From assembly GCF_958450345.1 (NCBI RefSeq), contig NW_027052566.1, positions 434,001-498,000 of the forward strand: a stretch of 64,000 nucleotides of DNA, written 5' to 3'. This document shows, piece by piece, positions 28,818-41,252 of the stretch (the first letter of the stretch is position 1; every line of letters begins with the position of its first letter). Origin of the DNA: Calliphora vicina. Its lineage: Eukaryota; Arthropoda; Insecta; Diptera; Calliphoridae. A program made the translations under genes and the position numbers. The notes under the pieces were generated by a model, which saw only the letters and a program-made list of their open reading frames with translations, made no database searches and was not told where the DNA came from.

Positions 28818-31600
28818 ACACAAAATTTTCTATAGGAAATACTATAGTACACAATATTTTCTATAGGAAATACTGTAGTACACAAAATTTTCTATAGAAA
28901 ATACTATAGTACACAATATTTTCTATAGGAAATACTATAGTACACAATATTTTCTATAGGAAATACTGTAGTACACAATATTTTCTATAGGAAATACTGT
29001 AGTACACAAAATTTTCTATAGGAAATACTGTAGTACACAATATTTTCTGTAGGAAATACTGTAGTAAACAAAATTTTCTATAGGAAATACTATAGTACAC
29101 AATATTTTCTATAGGAAATACTATAGTACACAATATTTTCTATAGGAAATTCTATAGTACACAATATTTTCTATAGGAAATACTATAGTACACAATATTT
29201 TCTATAGGAAATACTATAGTACGCAATATTTTCTATAGGAAATACTATAGTACACTATATTTTCTATAGGAAATACTATAGTACACAATATTTTCTATAG
29301 GAAATACTATAGTACACAATATTTTCTACAGGAAATACTGTAGTACACAATATTTTCTATAGGAAATACTGTAGTACACAATATTTTCTATAGGAAATAC
29401 TGTAGTACACAATATTTTCTATAGGAAATACTGTAGTACACAATATTTTCTATAGGAAATACTGTAGTACACAATATTTTCTATAGGAAATACTGTAGTA
29501 CACAATATTTTCTATAGGAAATACTGTAGTACACAATATTTTCTATAGGAAATACTGTAGTACACAATATTTTCTATAGAAAATACTGTAGTAAACAATT
29601 TTCTATAGGAAATACTGTAGTACACAATATTTTCTATAGGAAATACTGTAGTACACAATATTTTCTATAGGAAATACTGTATTACACAATATTTTCTATA
29701 GGAAATACTGTAGTACACAATATTTTCTATAGGAAATAATGTAGTACACAATATTTTCTATAGGAAATACTGTAGTGCACAATATTTTCTATAGGAAATA
29801 CTATAGTACACAATATTTTCTATAGGAAATACTGTAGTACACAAAATTTTCTATAGGAAATATTATAGTACACAATATTTTCTATAGGAAATACTATAGT
29901 ACACAATATTTTCTATAGGAAATACTATAGGAAATACTATAGTACACAATATTTTCTATAGGAAATACTATAGTACGCAATATTTTCTATAGGAAATACT
30001 ATAGTACACTATATTTTCTATAGGAAATACTATAGTACACAATATTTTCTATAGGAAATACTATAGTACACAATATTTTCTACAGGAAATACTGTAGTAC
30101 ACAATATTTTCTATAGGAAATACTGTAGTACACAATATTTTCTATAGGAAATACTGTAGTACACAATATTTTCTATAGGAAATACTGTAGTACACAATAT
30201 TTTCTATAGGAAATACTGTAGTACACAATATTTTCTATAGGAAATACTGTAGTACACAATATTTTCTATAGGAAATACTGTAGTACACAATATTTTCTAT
30301 AGGAAATACTGTAGTACACAATATTTTCTATAGGAAATACTGTAGTACACAATATTTTCTATAGGAAATACTGTAGTACACAATATTTTCTATAGAAAAT
30401 ACTGTAGTACACAATTTTCTATAGGAAATACTGTAGTACACAATATTTTCTATAGGAAATACTGTAGTACACAATATTTTCTATAGGAAATACTGTATTA
30501 CACAATATTTTCTATAGGAAATACTGTAGTACACAATATTTTCTATAGGAAATAATGTAGTACACAATATTTTCTATAGGAAATACTGTAGTGCACAATA
30601 TTTTCTATAGGAAATACTATAGTACACAATATTTTCTATAGGAAATACTATAGTACACAATATTTTCTATAGGAAATACTATAGTACACAATATTTTCTA
30701 TAGGAAATACTATAGTACACAATATTTTCTATAGGAAATACTATAGTACACAATATTTTCTATAGGAAATACTATAGTACACAATATTTTCTATAGGAAA
30801 TACTGTAGTAAACAATATTTTCTATAGGAAATACTGTAGTACACAATATTTTCTATAGGAAATACTGTAGTACACAATATTTTCTATAGGAAATACTGTA
30901 GTACACAATATTTTCTATAGGAAATACTGTAGTACACAATATTTTCTATAGGAAATACTGTAGTACACAATATTTTCTATAGGAAATACTGTAGTACACA
31001 ATATTTTCTATAGGAAATACTGTAGTACACAATATTTTCTATAGGAAATACTGTAGTACACAATATTTTCTATAGGAAATACTGTAGTACACAATATTTT
31101 CTATAGGAAATACTGTAGTACACAATATTTTCTATAGGAAATACTGTAGTACACAATATTTTCTATAGGAAATACTGTAGTACACAATATTTTCTACAGG
31201 AAATACTGTAGTACACAATATTTTCTATAGAAAATACTGTAGTACACAATATTTTCTATAGGAAATACTGTAGTACACAATATTTTCTATAGGAAATACT
31301 GTAGTACACAATATTTTCTATAGCAAATACTGTAGTACACAATATTTTCTATAGCAAATACTGTAGTACAATATATTATCTATAGCAAATACTGTAGTAC
31401 ACAATATTTTCTATAGGAAATACTGTAGTACACAATATTTTCTATAGGAAATACTGTAGTACACAATATTTTCTATAGGAAATACTGTAGTGCACAATAT
31501 TTTCTATAGGAAATACTGTAGTGCACAATATTTTCTATAGGAAATACTATAGTACACAATATTTTCTATAGGAAATACTGTAGTACACAATATTTTCTAT
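28818..31600 (+). repeat. 7.2-kb-type superblock, copy A (partial)
   Basis: The marker series is ACACAAAA at 28818, CTGTAGGAAA at 29047, a 12-bp monomer at 29914, 29-bp monomers near 29597 and 30413, then CTATAGCAAA monomers near 31.32 kb. The same series recurs in copy B at a constant offset of 12,435 bp for the first markers. That offset includes the transposon. Copy A then passes into the 3,999-bp repeat instead of continuing like B and C. Limits are approximate. Confidence 0.75.
29914..29925 (+). repeat. 12-bp monomer remnant
   Basis: CTATAGGAAATACTATAGG shows two TATAGG starts only 12 bp apart (29914 and 29926). The 19 bp between the internal CTATAG and the next junction CTATAG are lost. 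It recurs at 42349 and 49549, and in reverse near 57621. Confidence 0.9.
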
Positions 31601-34600
31601 AGGAAATACTGTAGTACACAATATTTTCTATAGGAAATACTGCAGTACAGAATATTTTCTATAGGAAATACTGTAGTACACAATATTTTCTATAGGAAAT
31701 ACTGTAGTACACAATATTTTCTATAGGAAATACTGTAGTACACAATATTTTCTATAGGAAATACTGTAGTACACAATATTTTCTATAGGAAATACTGTAG
31801 TACACAATATTTTCTATAGGAAATACTGTAGTACACAATATTTTCTATAGGAAATACTGTAGTACACAATATTTTCTATAGGAAATACTGTAGTACACAA
31901 AATTTTCTATAGGAAATACTGTAGTACACAAAATTTTCTATAGGAAATACTGTAGTACACATAATTTTCTATAGGAAATACTATAGTACACAATATTTTC
32001 TATAGGAAATACTGTAGTACACAAAATTTTCTATAGGAAATACTATAGTACACAATATTTTCTATAGGAAATACTATAGTACACAATATTTTCTATAGGA
32101 AATACTATAGTACACAATATTTTCTATAGGAAATACTGTAGGACACAATATTTTCTATAGGAAATACTGTAGTACACAATATTTTCTATAGGAAATACTG
32201 TAGTACACAATATTTTCTATAGGAAATACTGTAGTACACAATATTTTCTATAGGAAATACTGTAGTACACAATATTTTCTATAGGAAATACTGTAGGACA
32301 CAATATTTTCTATAGGAAATACTGTAGTACACAATATTTTCTATAGGAAATACTGTAGTACACAATATTTTCTATAGGAAATACTGTAGTACACAAAATT
32401 TTCTATAGGAAATACTATAGTACACAATATTTTCTATAGGAAATACTATAGTACACAATATTTTCTATAGGAAATACTGTAGTACACAATATTTTCTATA
32501 CGAAATACTGTAGTACACAATATTATCTATAGGAAATACTATAGTACACAATATTATCTATAGGAAATACTATAGTACACAATATTTTCTATAGGAAATA
32601 CTGTAGTACAGAATATTTTCTATAGGAAATACTGCAGTACAGAATATTTTCTATAGGAAATACTGTAGTACACAATATTTTCTATAGGAAATACTGTAGT
32701 ACACAATATTTTCTATAGGAAATACTGTAGTACACAATATTTTCTATAGGAAATACTGTAGTACACAATATTTTCTATAGGAAATACTGTAGTACACAAT
32801 ATTTTCTATAGGAAATACTGTAGTACACAATATTTTCTATAGGAAATACTGTAGTACACAATATTTTCTATAGGAAATACTGTAGTACACAAAATTTTCT
32901 ATAGGAAATACTGTAGTACACAAAATTTTCTATAGGAAATACTGTAGTACACATAATTTTCTATAGGAAATACTGTAGTAAACAATATTTTCTATAGGAA
33001 ATACTGTAGTACACAATATTTTCTATAGGAAATACTGTAGTACACAATATTTTCTATAGGAAATACTGTAGTACACAATATTTTCTATAGGAAATACTGT
33101 AGTACACAATATTTTCTATAGGAAATACTGTAGTACACAATATTTTCTATAGGAAATACTGTAGTACACAATATTTTCTATAGGAAATACTGTAGTACAC
33201 AATATTTTCTATAGGAAATACTGTAGTACACAATATTTTCTATAGGAAATACTGTAGTACACAATATTTTCTATAGGAAATACTGTAGTACACAATATTT
33301 TCTATAGGAAATACTGTAGTACACAATATTTTCTATAGCAAATACTGTAGTACACAATATTTTCTATAGCAAATACTGTAGTACACAATATTATCTATAG
33401 CAAATACTGTAGTACACAATATTTTCTATAGGAAATACTGTAGTACACAATATTTTCTATAGGAAATACTGTAGTACACAATATTTTCTATAGGAAATAC
33501 TGTAGTGCACAATATTTTCTATAGGAAATACTGTAGTGCACAATATTTTCTATAGGAAATACTTTAGTACACAATATTTTCTATAGGAAATACTATAGTA
33601 CACAATATTTTCTATAGGAAATACTGTAGTACACAATATTTTCTATAGGAAATACTGCAGTACAGAATATTTTCTATAGGAAATACTGTAGTACACAATA
33701 TTTTCTATAGGAAATACTGTAGTACACAATATTTTCTATAGGAAATACTGTAGTACACAATATTTTCTATAGGAAATACTGTAGTACACAATATTTTCTA
33801 TAGGAAATACTGTAGTACACAATATTTTCTATAGGAAATACTGTAGTACACAATATTTTCTATAGCAAATACTGTAGTACACAATATTTTCTATAGCAAA
33901 TACTGTAGTACACAATATTATCTATAGCAAATACTGTAGTACACAATATTTTCTATAGGAAATACTGTAGTACACAATATTTTCTATAGGAAATACTGTA
34001 GTACACAATATTTTCTATAGGAAATACTGTAGTGCACAATATTTTCTATAGGAAATACTGTAGTGCACAATATTTTCTATAGGAAATACTTTAGTACACA
34101 ATATTTTCTATAGGAAATACTATAGTACACAATATTTTCTATAGGAAATACTGTAGTACACAATATTTTCTATAGGAAATACTGCAGTACAGAATATTTT
34201 CTATAGGAAATACTGTAGTACACAATATTTTCTATAGGAAATACTGTAGTACACAATATTTTCTATAGGAAATACTGTAGTACACAATATTTTCTATAGG
34301 AAATACTGTAGTACACAATATTTTCTATAGGAAATACTGTAGTACACAATATTTTCTATAGGAAATACTGTAGTACACAATATTTTCTATAGGAAATACT
34401 GTAGTACACAATATTTTCTATAGGAAATACTGTAGTACACAAAATTTTCTATAGGAAATACTATAGTACACAATATTTTCTATAGGAAATACTATAGTAC
34501 ACAATATTTTCTATAGGAAATACTATAGTACACAATATTTTCTATAGGAAATACTATACTACACAATATTTTCTATAGGAAATACTATAGTACACAATAT

Positions 34601-37600
34601 TTTCTATAGGAAATACTATAGTACACAATATTTTCTATAGGAAATACTATAGTACACAATATTTTCTATAGGAAATACTATAGTACACAATATTTTCTAT
34701 AGGAAATACTATAGTACACAATATTTTCTATAGGAAATACTGTAGTAAACAATATTTTCTATAGGAAATACTGTAGTACACAATATTTTCTATAGGAAAT
34801 ACTGTAGTACACAATATTTTCTATAGGAAATACTGTAGTACACAATATTTTCTATAGGAAATACTGTAGTACACAATATTTTCTATAGGAAATACTGTAG
34901 TACACAATATTTTCTATAGGAAATACTGTAGTACACAATATTTTCTATAGGAAATACTGTAGTACACAATATTTTCTATAGGAAATACTGTAGTACACAA
35001 TATTTTCTATAGGAAATACTGTAGTACACAATATTTTCTATAGGAAATACTGTAGTACACAATATTTTCTATAGGAAATACTGTAGTACACAATATTTTC
35101 TATAGGAAATACTGTAGTACACAATATTTTCTATAGGAAATACTGTAGTACACAATATTTTCTACAGGAAATACTGTAGTACACAATATTTTCTATAGAA
35201 AATACTGTAGTACACAATATTTTCTATAGGAAATACTGTAGTACACAATATTTTCTATAGGAAATACTGTAGTACACAATATTTTCTATAGGAAATACTG
35301 TAGTACACAATATTTTCTATAGCAAATACTGTAGTACACAATATTTTCTATAGCAAATACTGTAGTACAATATATTATCTATAGCAAATACTGTAGTACA
35401 CAATATTTTCTATAGGAAATACTGTAGTACACAATATTTTCTATAGGAAATACTGTAGTACACAATATTTTCTATAGGAAATACTGTAGTGCACAATATT
35501 TTCTATAGGAAATACTGTAGTGCACAATATTTTCTATAGGAAATACTGTAGTACACAATATTTTCTATAGGAAATACTATAGTACACAATATTTTCTATA
35601 GGAAATACTGTAGTACACAATATTTTCTACAGGAAATACTGCAGTACAGAATATTTTCTATAGGAAATACTGTAGTACACAATATTTTCTATAGGAAATA
35701 CTGTAGTACACAATATTTTCTATAGGAAATACTGTAGTACACAATATTTTCTATAGGAAATACTGTAGTACACAATATTTTCTATAGGAAATACTGTAGT
35801 ACACAATATTTTCTATAGGAAATACTGTAGTACACAATATTTTCTATAGGAAATACTGTAGTACACAATATTTTCTATAGGAAATACTGTAGTACACAAA
35901 ATTTTCTATAGGAAATACTGTAGTACACAAAATTTTCTATAGGAAATACTGTAGTACACATAATTTTCTATAGGAAATACTATAGTACACAATATTTTCT
36001 ATAGGAAATACTGTAGTACACAAAATTTTCTATAGGAAATACTATAGTACACAATATTTTCTATAGGAAATACTATAGTACACAATATTTTCTATAGGAA
36101 ATACTATAGTACACAATATTTTCTATAGGAAATACTGTAGGACACAATATTTTCTATAGGAAATACTGTAGTACACAATATTTTCTATAGGAAATACTGT
36201 AGTACACAATATTTTCTATAGGAAATACTGTAGTACACAATATTTTCTATAGGAAATACTGTAGTACACAATATTTTCTATAGGAAATACTGTAGGACAC
36301 AATATTTTCTATAGGAAATACTGTAGTACACAATATTTTCTATAGGAAATACTGTAGTACACAATATTTTCTATAGGAAATACTGTAGTACACAAAATTT
36401 TCTATAGGAAATACTATAGTACACAATATTTTCTATAGGAAATACTATAGTACACAATATTTTCTATAGGAAATACTGTAGTACACAATATTTTCTATAC
36501 GAAATACTGTAGTACACAATATTATCTATAGGAAATACTATAGTACACAATATTATCTATAGGAAATACTATAGTACACAATATTTTCTATAGGAAATAC
36601 TGTAGTACAGAATATTTTCTATAGGAAATACTGCAGTACAGAATATTTTCTATAGGAAATACTGTAGTACACAATATTTTCTATAGGAAATACTGTAGTA
36701 CACAATATTTTCTATAGGAAATACTGTAGTACACAATATTTTCTATAGGAAATACTGTAGTACACAATATTTTCTATAGGAAATACTGTAGTACACAATA
36801 TTTTCTATAGGAAATACTGTAGTACACAATATTTTCTATAGGAAATACTGTAGTACACAATATTTTCTATAGGAAATACTGTAGTACACAAAATTTTCTA
36901 TAGGAAATACTGTAGTACACAAAATTTTCTATAGGAAATACTGTAGTACACATAATTTTCTATAGGAAATACTGTAGTAAACAATATTTTCTATAGGAAA
37001 TACTGTAGTACACAATATTTTCTATAGGAAATACTGTAGTACACAATATTTTCTATAGGAAATACTGTAGTACACAATATTTTCTATAGGAAATACTGTA
37101 GTACACAATATTTTCTATAGGAAATACTGTAGTACACAATATTTTCTATAGGAAATACTGTAGTACACAATATTTTCTATAGGAAATACTGTAGTACACA
37201 ATATTTTCTATAGGAAATACTGTAGTACACAATATTTTCTATAGGAAATACTGTAGTACACAATATTTTCTATAGGAAATACTGTAGTACACAATATTTT
37301 CTATAGCAAATACTGTAGTACACAATATTTTCTATAGCAAATACTGTAGTACACAATATTATCTATAGCAAATACTGTAGTACACAATATTTTCTATAGG
37401 AAATACTGTAGTACACAATATTTTCTATAGGAAATACTGTAGTACACAATATTTTCTATAGGAAATACTGTAGTGCACAATATTTTCTATAGGAAATACT
37501 GTAGTGCACAATATTTTCTATAGGAAATACTGTAGTACACAATATTTTCTATAGGAAATACTATAGTACACAATATTTTCTATAGGAAATACTGTAGTAC

Positions 37601-38740
37601 AGAATATTTTCTATAGGAAATACTGCAGTACAGAATATTTTCTATAGGAAATACTGTAGTACACAATATTTTCTATAGGAAATACTGTAGTACACAATAT
37701 TTTCTATAGGAAATACTGTAGTACACAATATTTTCTATAGGAAATACTGTAGTACACAATATTTTCTATAGGAAATACTGTAGTACACAATATTTTCTAT
37801 AGGAAATACTGTAGTACACAATATTTTCTATAGGAAATACTGTAGTACACAATATTTTCTATAGGAAATACTGTAGTACACAAAATTTTCTATAGGAAAT
37901 ACTGTAGTACACAAAATTTTCTATAGGAAATACTGTAGTACACATAATTTTCTATAGGAAATACTATAGTACACAATATTTTCTATAGGAAATACTGTAG
38001 TACACAAAATTTTCTATAGGAAATACTATAGTACACAATATTTTCTATAGGAAATACTATAGTACACAATATTTTCTATAGGAAATACTATAGTACACAA
38101 TATTTTCTATAGGAAATACTGTAGGACACAATATTTTCTATAGGAAATACTGTAGTACACAATATTTTCTATAGGAAATACTGTAGTACACAATATTTTC
38201 TATAGGAAATACTGTAGTACACAATATTTTCTATAGGAAATACTGTAGTACACAATATTTTCTATAGGAAATACTGTAGGACACAATATTTTCTATAGGA
38301 AATACTGTAGTACACAATATTTTCTATAGGAAATACTGTAGTACACAATAATTTCTATAGGAAATACTGTAGTACACAAAATTTTCTATAGGAAATACTA
38401 TAGTACACAATATTTTCTATAGGAAATACTATAGTACACAATATTTTCTATAGGAAATACTGTAGTACACAATATTTTCTATACGAAATACTGTAGTACA
38501 CAATATTATCTATAGGAAATACTATAGTACACAATATTATCTATAGGAAATACTATAGTACACAATATTTTCTATAGGAAATACTGTAGTACACAATATT
38601 TTCTATAGGAAATACTGCAGTACAGAATATTTTCTATAGGAAATACTGTAGTACACAATATTTTCTATAGGAAATACTGTAGTACACAATATTTTCTATA
38701 GGAAATACTGTAGTACACAATATTTTCTATAGGAAATACT
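30600..38740 (+). repeat. 3,999-bp super-repeat (129 monomers)
   Basis: The unique-looking word ACAATATATTATC occurs at about 31371 and 35370, 3,999 bp apart. ACATAATTTT recurs at 31962/35961 and 32954/36953 with the same 3,999-bp distance, which is exactly 129 x 31. The repeat contains two types of the 992-bp cassette. Local unit number differs by one or two monomers near the edges, for example CTACAG at 31194 and 35162 is 3,968 bp apart. Outer limits are approximate. Confidence 0.75.
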
Positions 38741-38744
38741 GTAG

Positions 38745-38746
38745 TA
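38745..38746. repeat. Target site duplication TA, left
   Basis: TA immediately outside the left terminal inverted repeat matches TA at 40044-40045. The pair is the canonical Tc1/mariner TA target duplication, created within the monomer word GTAGTACACAAT. Confidence 0.95.
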
Positions 38747-38773
38747 AGGAGTGAGATCGAAAAATTCTTAACA
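38747..38773 (+). repeat. Terminal inverted repeat, left (27 bp)
   Basis: The repeat begins AGGAGTGAGATCG and ends CTTAACA. It is the exact reverse complement of 40017-40043, all 27 positions matching. These ends are the expected binding and cleavage sites of the transposase. Confidence 0.97.
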
Positions 38774-38902
38774 CACGTTTTTCATTACATTTTTTAACCC
38801 AAGTATTATTTGAATTTTTTTTTGATCAAGTTACCTTTGAAAAACATGTCAGTTATTATGTGTAATGTCAATTATATTAATTTTTTTGTTAATCTGATTA
38901 AA
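38774..38902 (+). other. Transposon 5' untranslated segment
   Basis: AT-rich sequence between the left inverted repeat and the likely start codon. It includes an in-frame upstream ATG at 38810 that would add 31 hydrophobic, asparagine-rich residues. These do not look like transposase, so the start at 38903 is preferred. No clear promoter element was recognised. Confidence 0.6.
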
Positions 38903-39910
38903 ATGAGTGACCAGAAAAAAGTGCGTACTGAAATTATTAAATATTTTCAACAAAACCCAACTTGGTCTTACAAAAAGTTGGCCAAGCATACAAAGGTCTG
39001 CCGTTAAACTGTTTCCAATGTTATTAAACAGTACCGGGAGAACTTGTCAGTTGATAGAAAACCTGGTTCAGGTAGAAGGAATGGTCCACATGATGTTTCT
39101 AAAGCCAAAAAAATAGAACGCATTTTCAAAAGAGCTCCCAACACATCCGGTAGGAAAGCAGCCCGGTGAGCTCAGTGCTCGGACTATTTGGTACGAAAAG
39201 TTAAAGCTAATGCAGGTTTAAAAACATACAAGGCTCAAAAAGTTCCTGACAGGAACGCTACTAAAAATTTAGAGGCCAAAAACAGAGCACGGAAATTGAA
39301 GTCAAGTTTTATAAAAAAATATTCTTGCTGCATAATGGATGACGAAACGTATGTTCTGGCAGATTTTTCGCAACTTCCAGGTCAAAAATTTTATGTTGCT
39401 GATGCTCGAGGGAATGTTGAAGAAAAGTTTAGGACCCAAAAGCAGACAAAATTTCCCAGAAAGTTCTTGGTATGGCAAGCAATATGCAGTTGCGGCAAAA
39501 GAAGCCACTCATTTGTTACAACGGGCTCTATAAATACCGAAATTTACATCAAGGAATGTTTACAAAAAAGGCTGCTTCCATTCATAAGACTTCATAATGT
39601 GTCCACTTATTTTTGGCCTGACTTGGCATCCTGTCACTATGGCAAACAAGCCCTTGAGTGGTACAAGAACAATAATGTGGTATTTGTACCAAGAGAGGCA
39701 AATCCTCCAAACTGCCCGGAGCTAAGGCCAGTGGAGAGATATTGGGCTCTTGTTAAAAGAGAATTGAAGAGTACAAAAAAGGTGTCCAAAAGTGTGGTAG
39801 ATTTTAAACGGAGATGGACTACATGTTCGAGCAAAGTGACAGAAAGCACTATAAAAACGTTAATGGAAGGGTTTCCGAAAAAGGTTCAAAATTTCATCAC
39901 TAGTGATTAA
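38903..39910 (+). pseudogene. Tc1/mariner transposase pseudogene (DD37E), two in-frame stops
   Basis: The frame would encode a 335-codon DDE/D transposase that cuts and pastes its own element in the nucleus. The chosen start is ATG 38903, which opens on MSDQKKVRTEI. Codons 1-46 look like the first helix-turn-helix (SYKKLAKHTKV region). GSGRRNG at codons 55-61 resembles the GRPR-type linker. Codons about 67-100 look like the second helix-turn-helix. The catalytic residues are D147 (MDDETY, codon at 39341), D240 (WPDLASCHY, 39620) and E278 (RPVERYW, 39734), giving DD37E spacing. Two single-codon stops break it: TAA at codon 35 (39005-39007), inside the first recognition helix, and TGA at codon 89 (39167-39169), in the second DNA-binding segment. 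No frameshift is present. Total length is normal for the family. The downstream part is open for 240 codons from an internal Met at 39188 but would lack the DNA-binding domain. It is a dead gene as read, barring readthrough or sequencing error. Confidence 0.93.
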
Positions 39911-40016
39911 AACTATAAAAATAATTTTTTTTGTAAATTGTAATAATAATTTCAATCAAATAAAAAAAAATTAAAGCTGTAAGTTTAGTGGTTTCTTTTT
40001 TATAAACATATATGTA
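39911..40016 (+). other. Transposon 3' untranslated segment
   Basis: AT-rich sequence between the transposase stop codon and the right inverted repeat. It contains the polyadenylation hexamer at 39959 and an ATTAAA at 39970. Nothing else was recognised. Confidence 0.8.
39959..39964 (+). promoter_or_regulatory. Polyadenylation signal AATAAA of the transposase transcript
   Basis: AATAAA lies 48 bases after the TAA stop and before the right terminal repeat, with an overlapping A run and an ATTAAA at 39970-39975. The position is typical of a eukaryotic transposon. In sequence this AT-rich, a chance hexamer is also possible. Confidence 0.5.
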
Positions 40017-40043
40017 TGTTAAGAATTTTTCGATCTCACTCCT
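40017..40043 (-). repeat. Terminal inverted repeat, right (27 bp)
   Basis: Ends in GATCTCACTCCT and is a perfect inverted copy of the left end. It is followed by the TA duplication at 40044-40045. Full identity of the two ends fits either a recent insertion or functional constraint. Confidence 0.97.
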
Positions 40044-40045
40044 TA
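40044..40045. repeat. Target site duplication TA, right
   Basis: TA followed by CACAATATT, so the interrupted satellite monomer continues in phase from here. Confidence 0.95.
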
Positions 40046-41252
40046 CACAATATTTTCTATAGGAAATACTGTAGTACACAATATTTTCTATAGGAAATAC
40101 TGTAGTACACAATATTTTCTATAGGAAATACTGTAGTACACAATATTTTCTATAGGAAATACTGTAGTACACAAAATTTTCTATAGGAAATACTGTAGTA
40201 CACAAAATTTTCTATAGGAAATACTGTAGTACACATAATTTTCTATAGGAAATACTATAGTACACAATATTTTCTATAGGAAATACTGTAGTACACAAAA
40301 TTTTCTATAGGAAATACTATAGTACACAATATTTTCTATAGGAAATACTATAGTACACAATATTTTCTATAGGAAATACTATAGTACACAATATTTTCTA
40401 TAGGAAATACTGTAGGACACAATATTTTCTATAGGAAATACTGTAGTACACAATATTTTCTATAGGAAATACTGTAGTACACAATATTTTCTATAGGAAA
40501 TACTGTAGTACACAATATTTTCTATAGGAAATACTGTAGTACACAATATTTTCTATAGGAAATACTGTAGGACACAATATTTTCTATAGGAAATACTGTA
40601 GTACACAATATTTTCTATAGGAAATACTGTAGTACACAATATTTTCTATAGGAAATACTGTAGTACACAAAATTTTCTATAGGAAATACTATAGTACACA
40701 ATATTTTCTATAGGAAATACTATAGTACACAATATTTTCTATAGGAAATACTGTAGTACACAATATTTTCTATACGAAATACTGTAGTACACATATTATA
40801 TATAGGAAATACTATAGTACACAATATTTTCTATAGGAAATACTGTAGTACAGAATATTTTCTATAGGAAATACTGCAGTACAGAATATTTTCTATAGGA
40901 AATACTGTAGTACACAATATTTTCTATAGGAAATACTGTAGTACACAATATTTTCTATAGGAAATACTGTAGTACACAATATTTTCTATAGGAAATACTG
41001 TAGTACACAATATTTTCTATAGGAAATACTGTAGTACACAATATTTTCTATAGGAAATACTGTAGTACACAATATTTTCTATAGGAAATACTGTAGTACA
41101 CAATATTTTCTATAGGAAATACTGTAGTACACAATATTTTCTATAGGAAATACTGTAGTACACAATATTTTCTATAGGAAATACTGTAGTACACAATATT
41201 TTCTATAGGAAATACTGTAGTACACAATATTTTCTATAGGAAATACTGTAGT

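Larger units (their letters stand above)
20610..38746 (+). repeat. 31-bp satellite array, segment 2 (forward)
   Basis: Forward 31-bp monomers run from the right edge of the AT-rich insert to the left end of the transposon. There is no gene in this stretch. It contains the 1,910-bp duplication (24.9-26.8 kb), the first 7.2-kb-type block (about 28.8-31.6 kb), and the 992-bp and 3,999-bp periodicities (from about 31 kb). Monomers with CTATAGCAAA and ATTATCTATAG are marker variants here. The monomer at the right edge is cut after GTAGTA by the transposon and resumes at 40044. Confidence 0.98.
38747..40043 (+). mobile_element. Tc1/mariner-superfamily DNA transposon (DD37E type), 1,297 bp
   Basis: A complete element lies inside the satellite. 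Its ends are perfect 27-bp inverted repeats (38747-38773 and 40017-40043) flanked by TA on both sides. Between them is one transposase frame (38903-39910) with two nonsense codons, and an AATAAA signal at 39959. Spacing of the catalytic residues is D, then D, then 37 residues, then E, which matches the DD37E (ITmD37E-like) group known from mosquitoes and other animals. Deleting the element plus one TA restores a normal 31-bp monomer. Equivalent positions in the neighbouring 992-bp repeats are empty, so it inserted after that repeat was amplified. Its ends look intact, so it could in principle be moved by a transposase supplied from elsewhere, but it cannot make a full-length one itself. Confidence 0.97.
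27801..41230 (+). repeat. 992-bp higher-order repeat cassette (32 monomers)
   Basis: The rare monomer ACATAATTTT occurs at 27801, 31962, 32954, 35961, 36953, 37945 and 40236, and later at 45389, 46412 and 47621 (positions of the TA in ACATA). The spacings 31962-32954, 35961-36953 and 36953-37945 are exactly 992 bp. The spacing 37945-40236 is 992 bp once the 1,297-bp transposon and its 2-bp target duplication are removed. A second marker, CTATACGAAA, follows at exactly 539 bp after the copies at 27801, 31962, 35961, 37945, 40236 and 45389. A GTAGGACAC monomer follows these copies at about 180 bp. The copies at 32954 and 36953 are a second type, followed instead by GTAGTAAACAAT. Confidence 0.85.

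Noticed and set aside
38810..38902. Upstream in-frame ATG extending the transposase by 31 residues
   Set aside because: The added residues are hydrophobic and low-complexity, and family members normally begin close to the first helix-turn-helix. ATG 38903 fits better.
38907..39116. 69-codon ORF in another frame at the 5' part of the transposase
   Set aside because: It overlaps the true frame, which keeps helix-turn-helix character on both sides of the stop. No frameshift is needed to explain the gene.
39302..39849. Antisense and +1 ORFs of 64-70 codons within the transposon
   Set aside because: They overlap the catalytic-domain frame with clear D, D and E motifs and show no recognisable protein features of their own.
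39900..40112. 70-codon antisense ORF spanning the transposon right end and satellite
   Set aside because: It is a chimera of inverted repeat, untranslated AT-rich sequence and satellite, created by the insertion.
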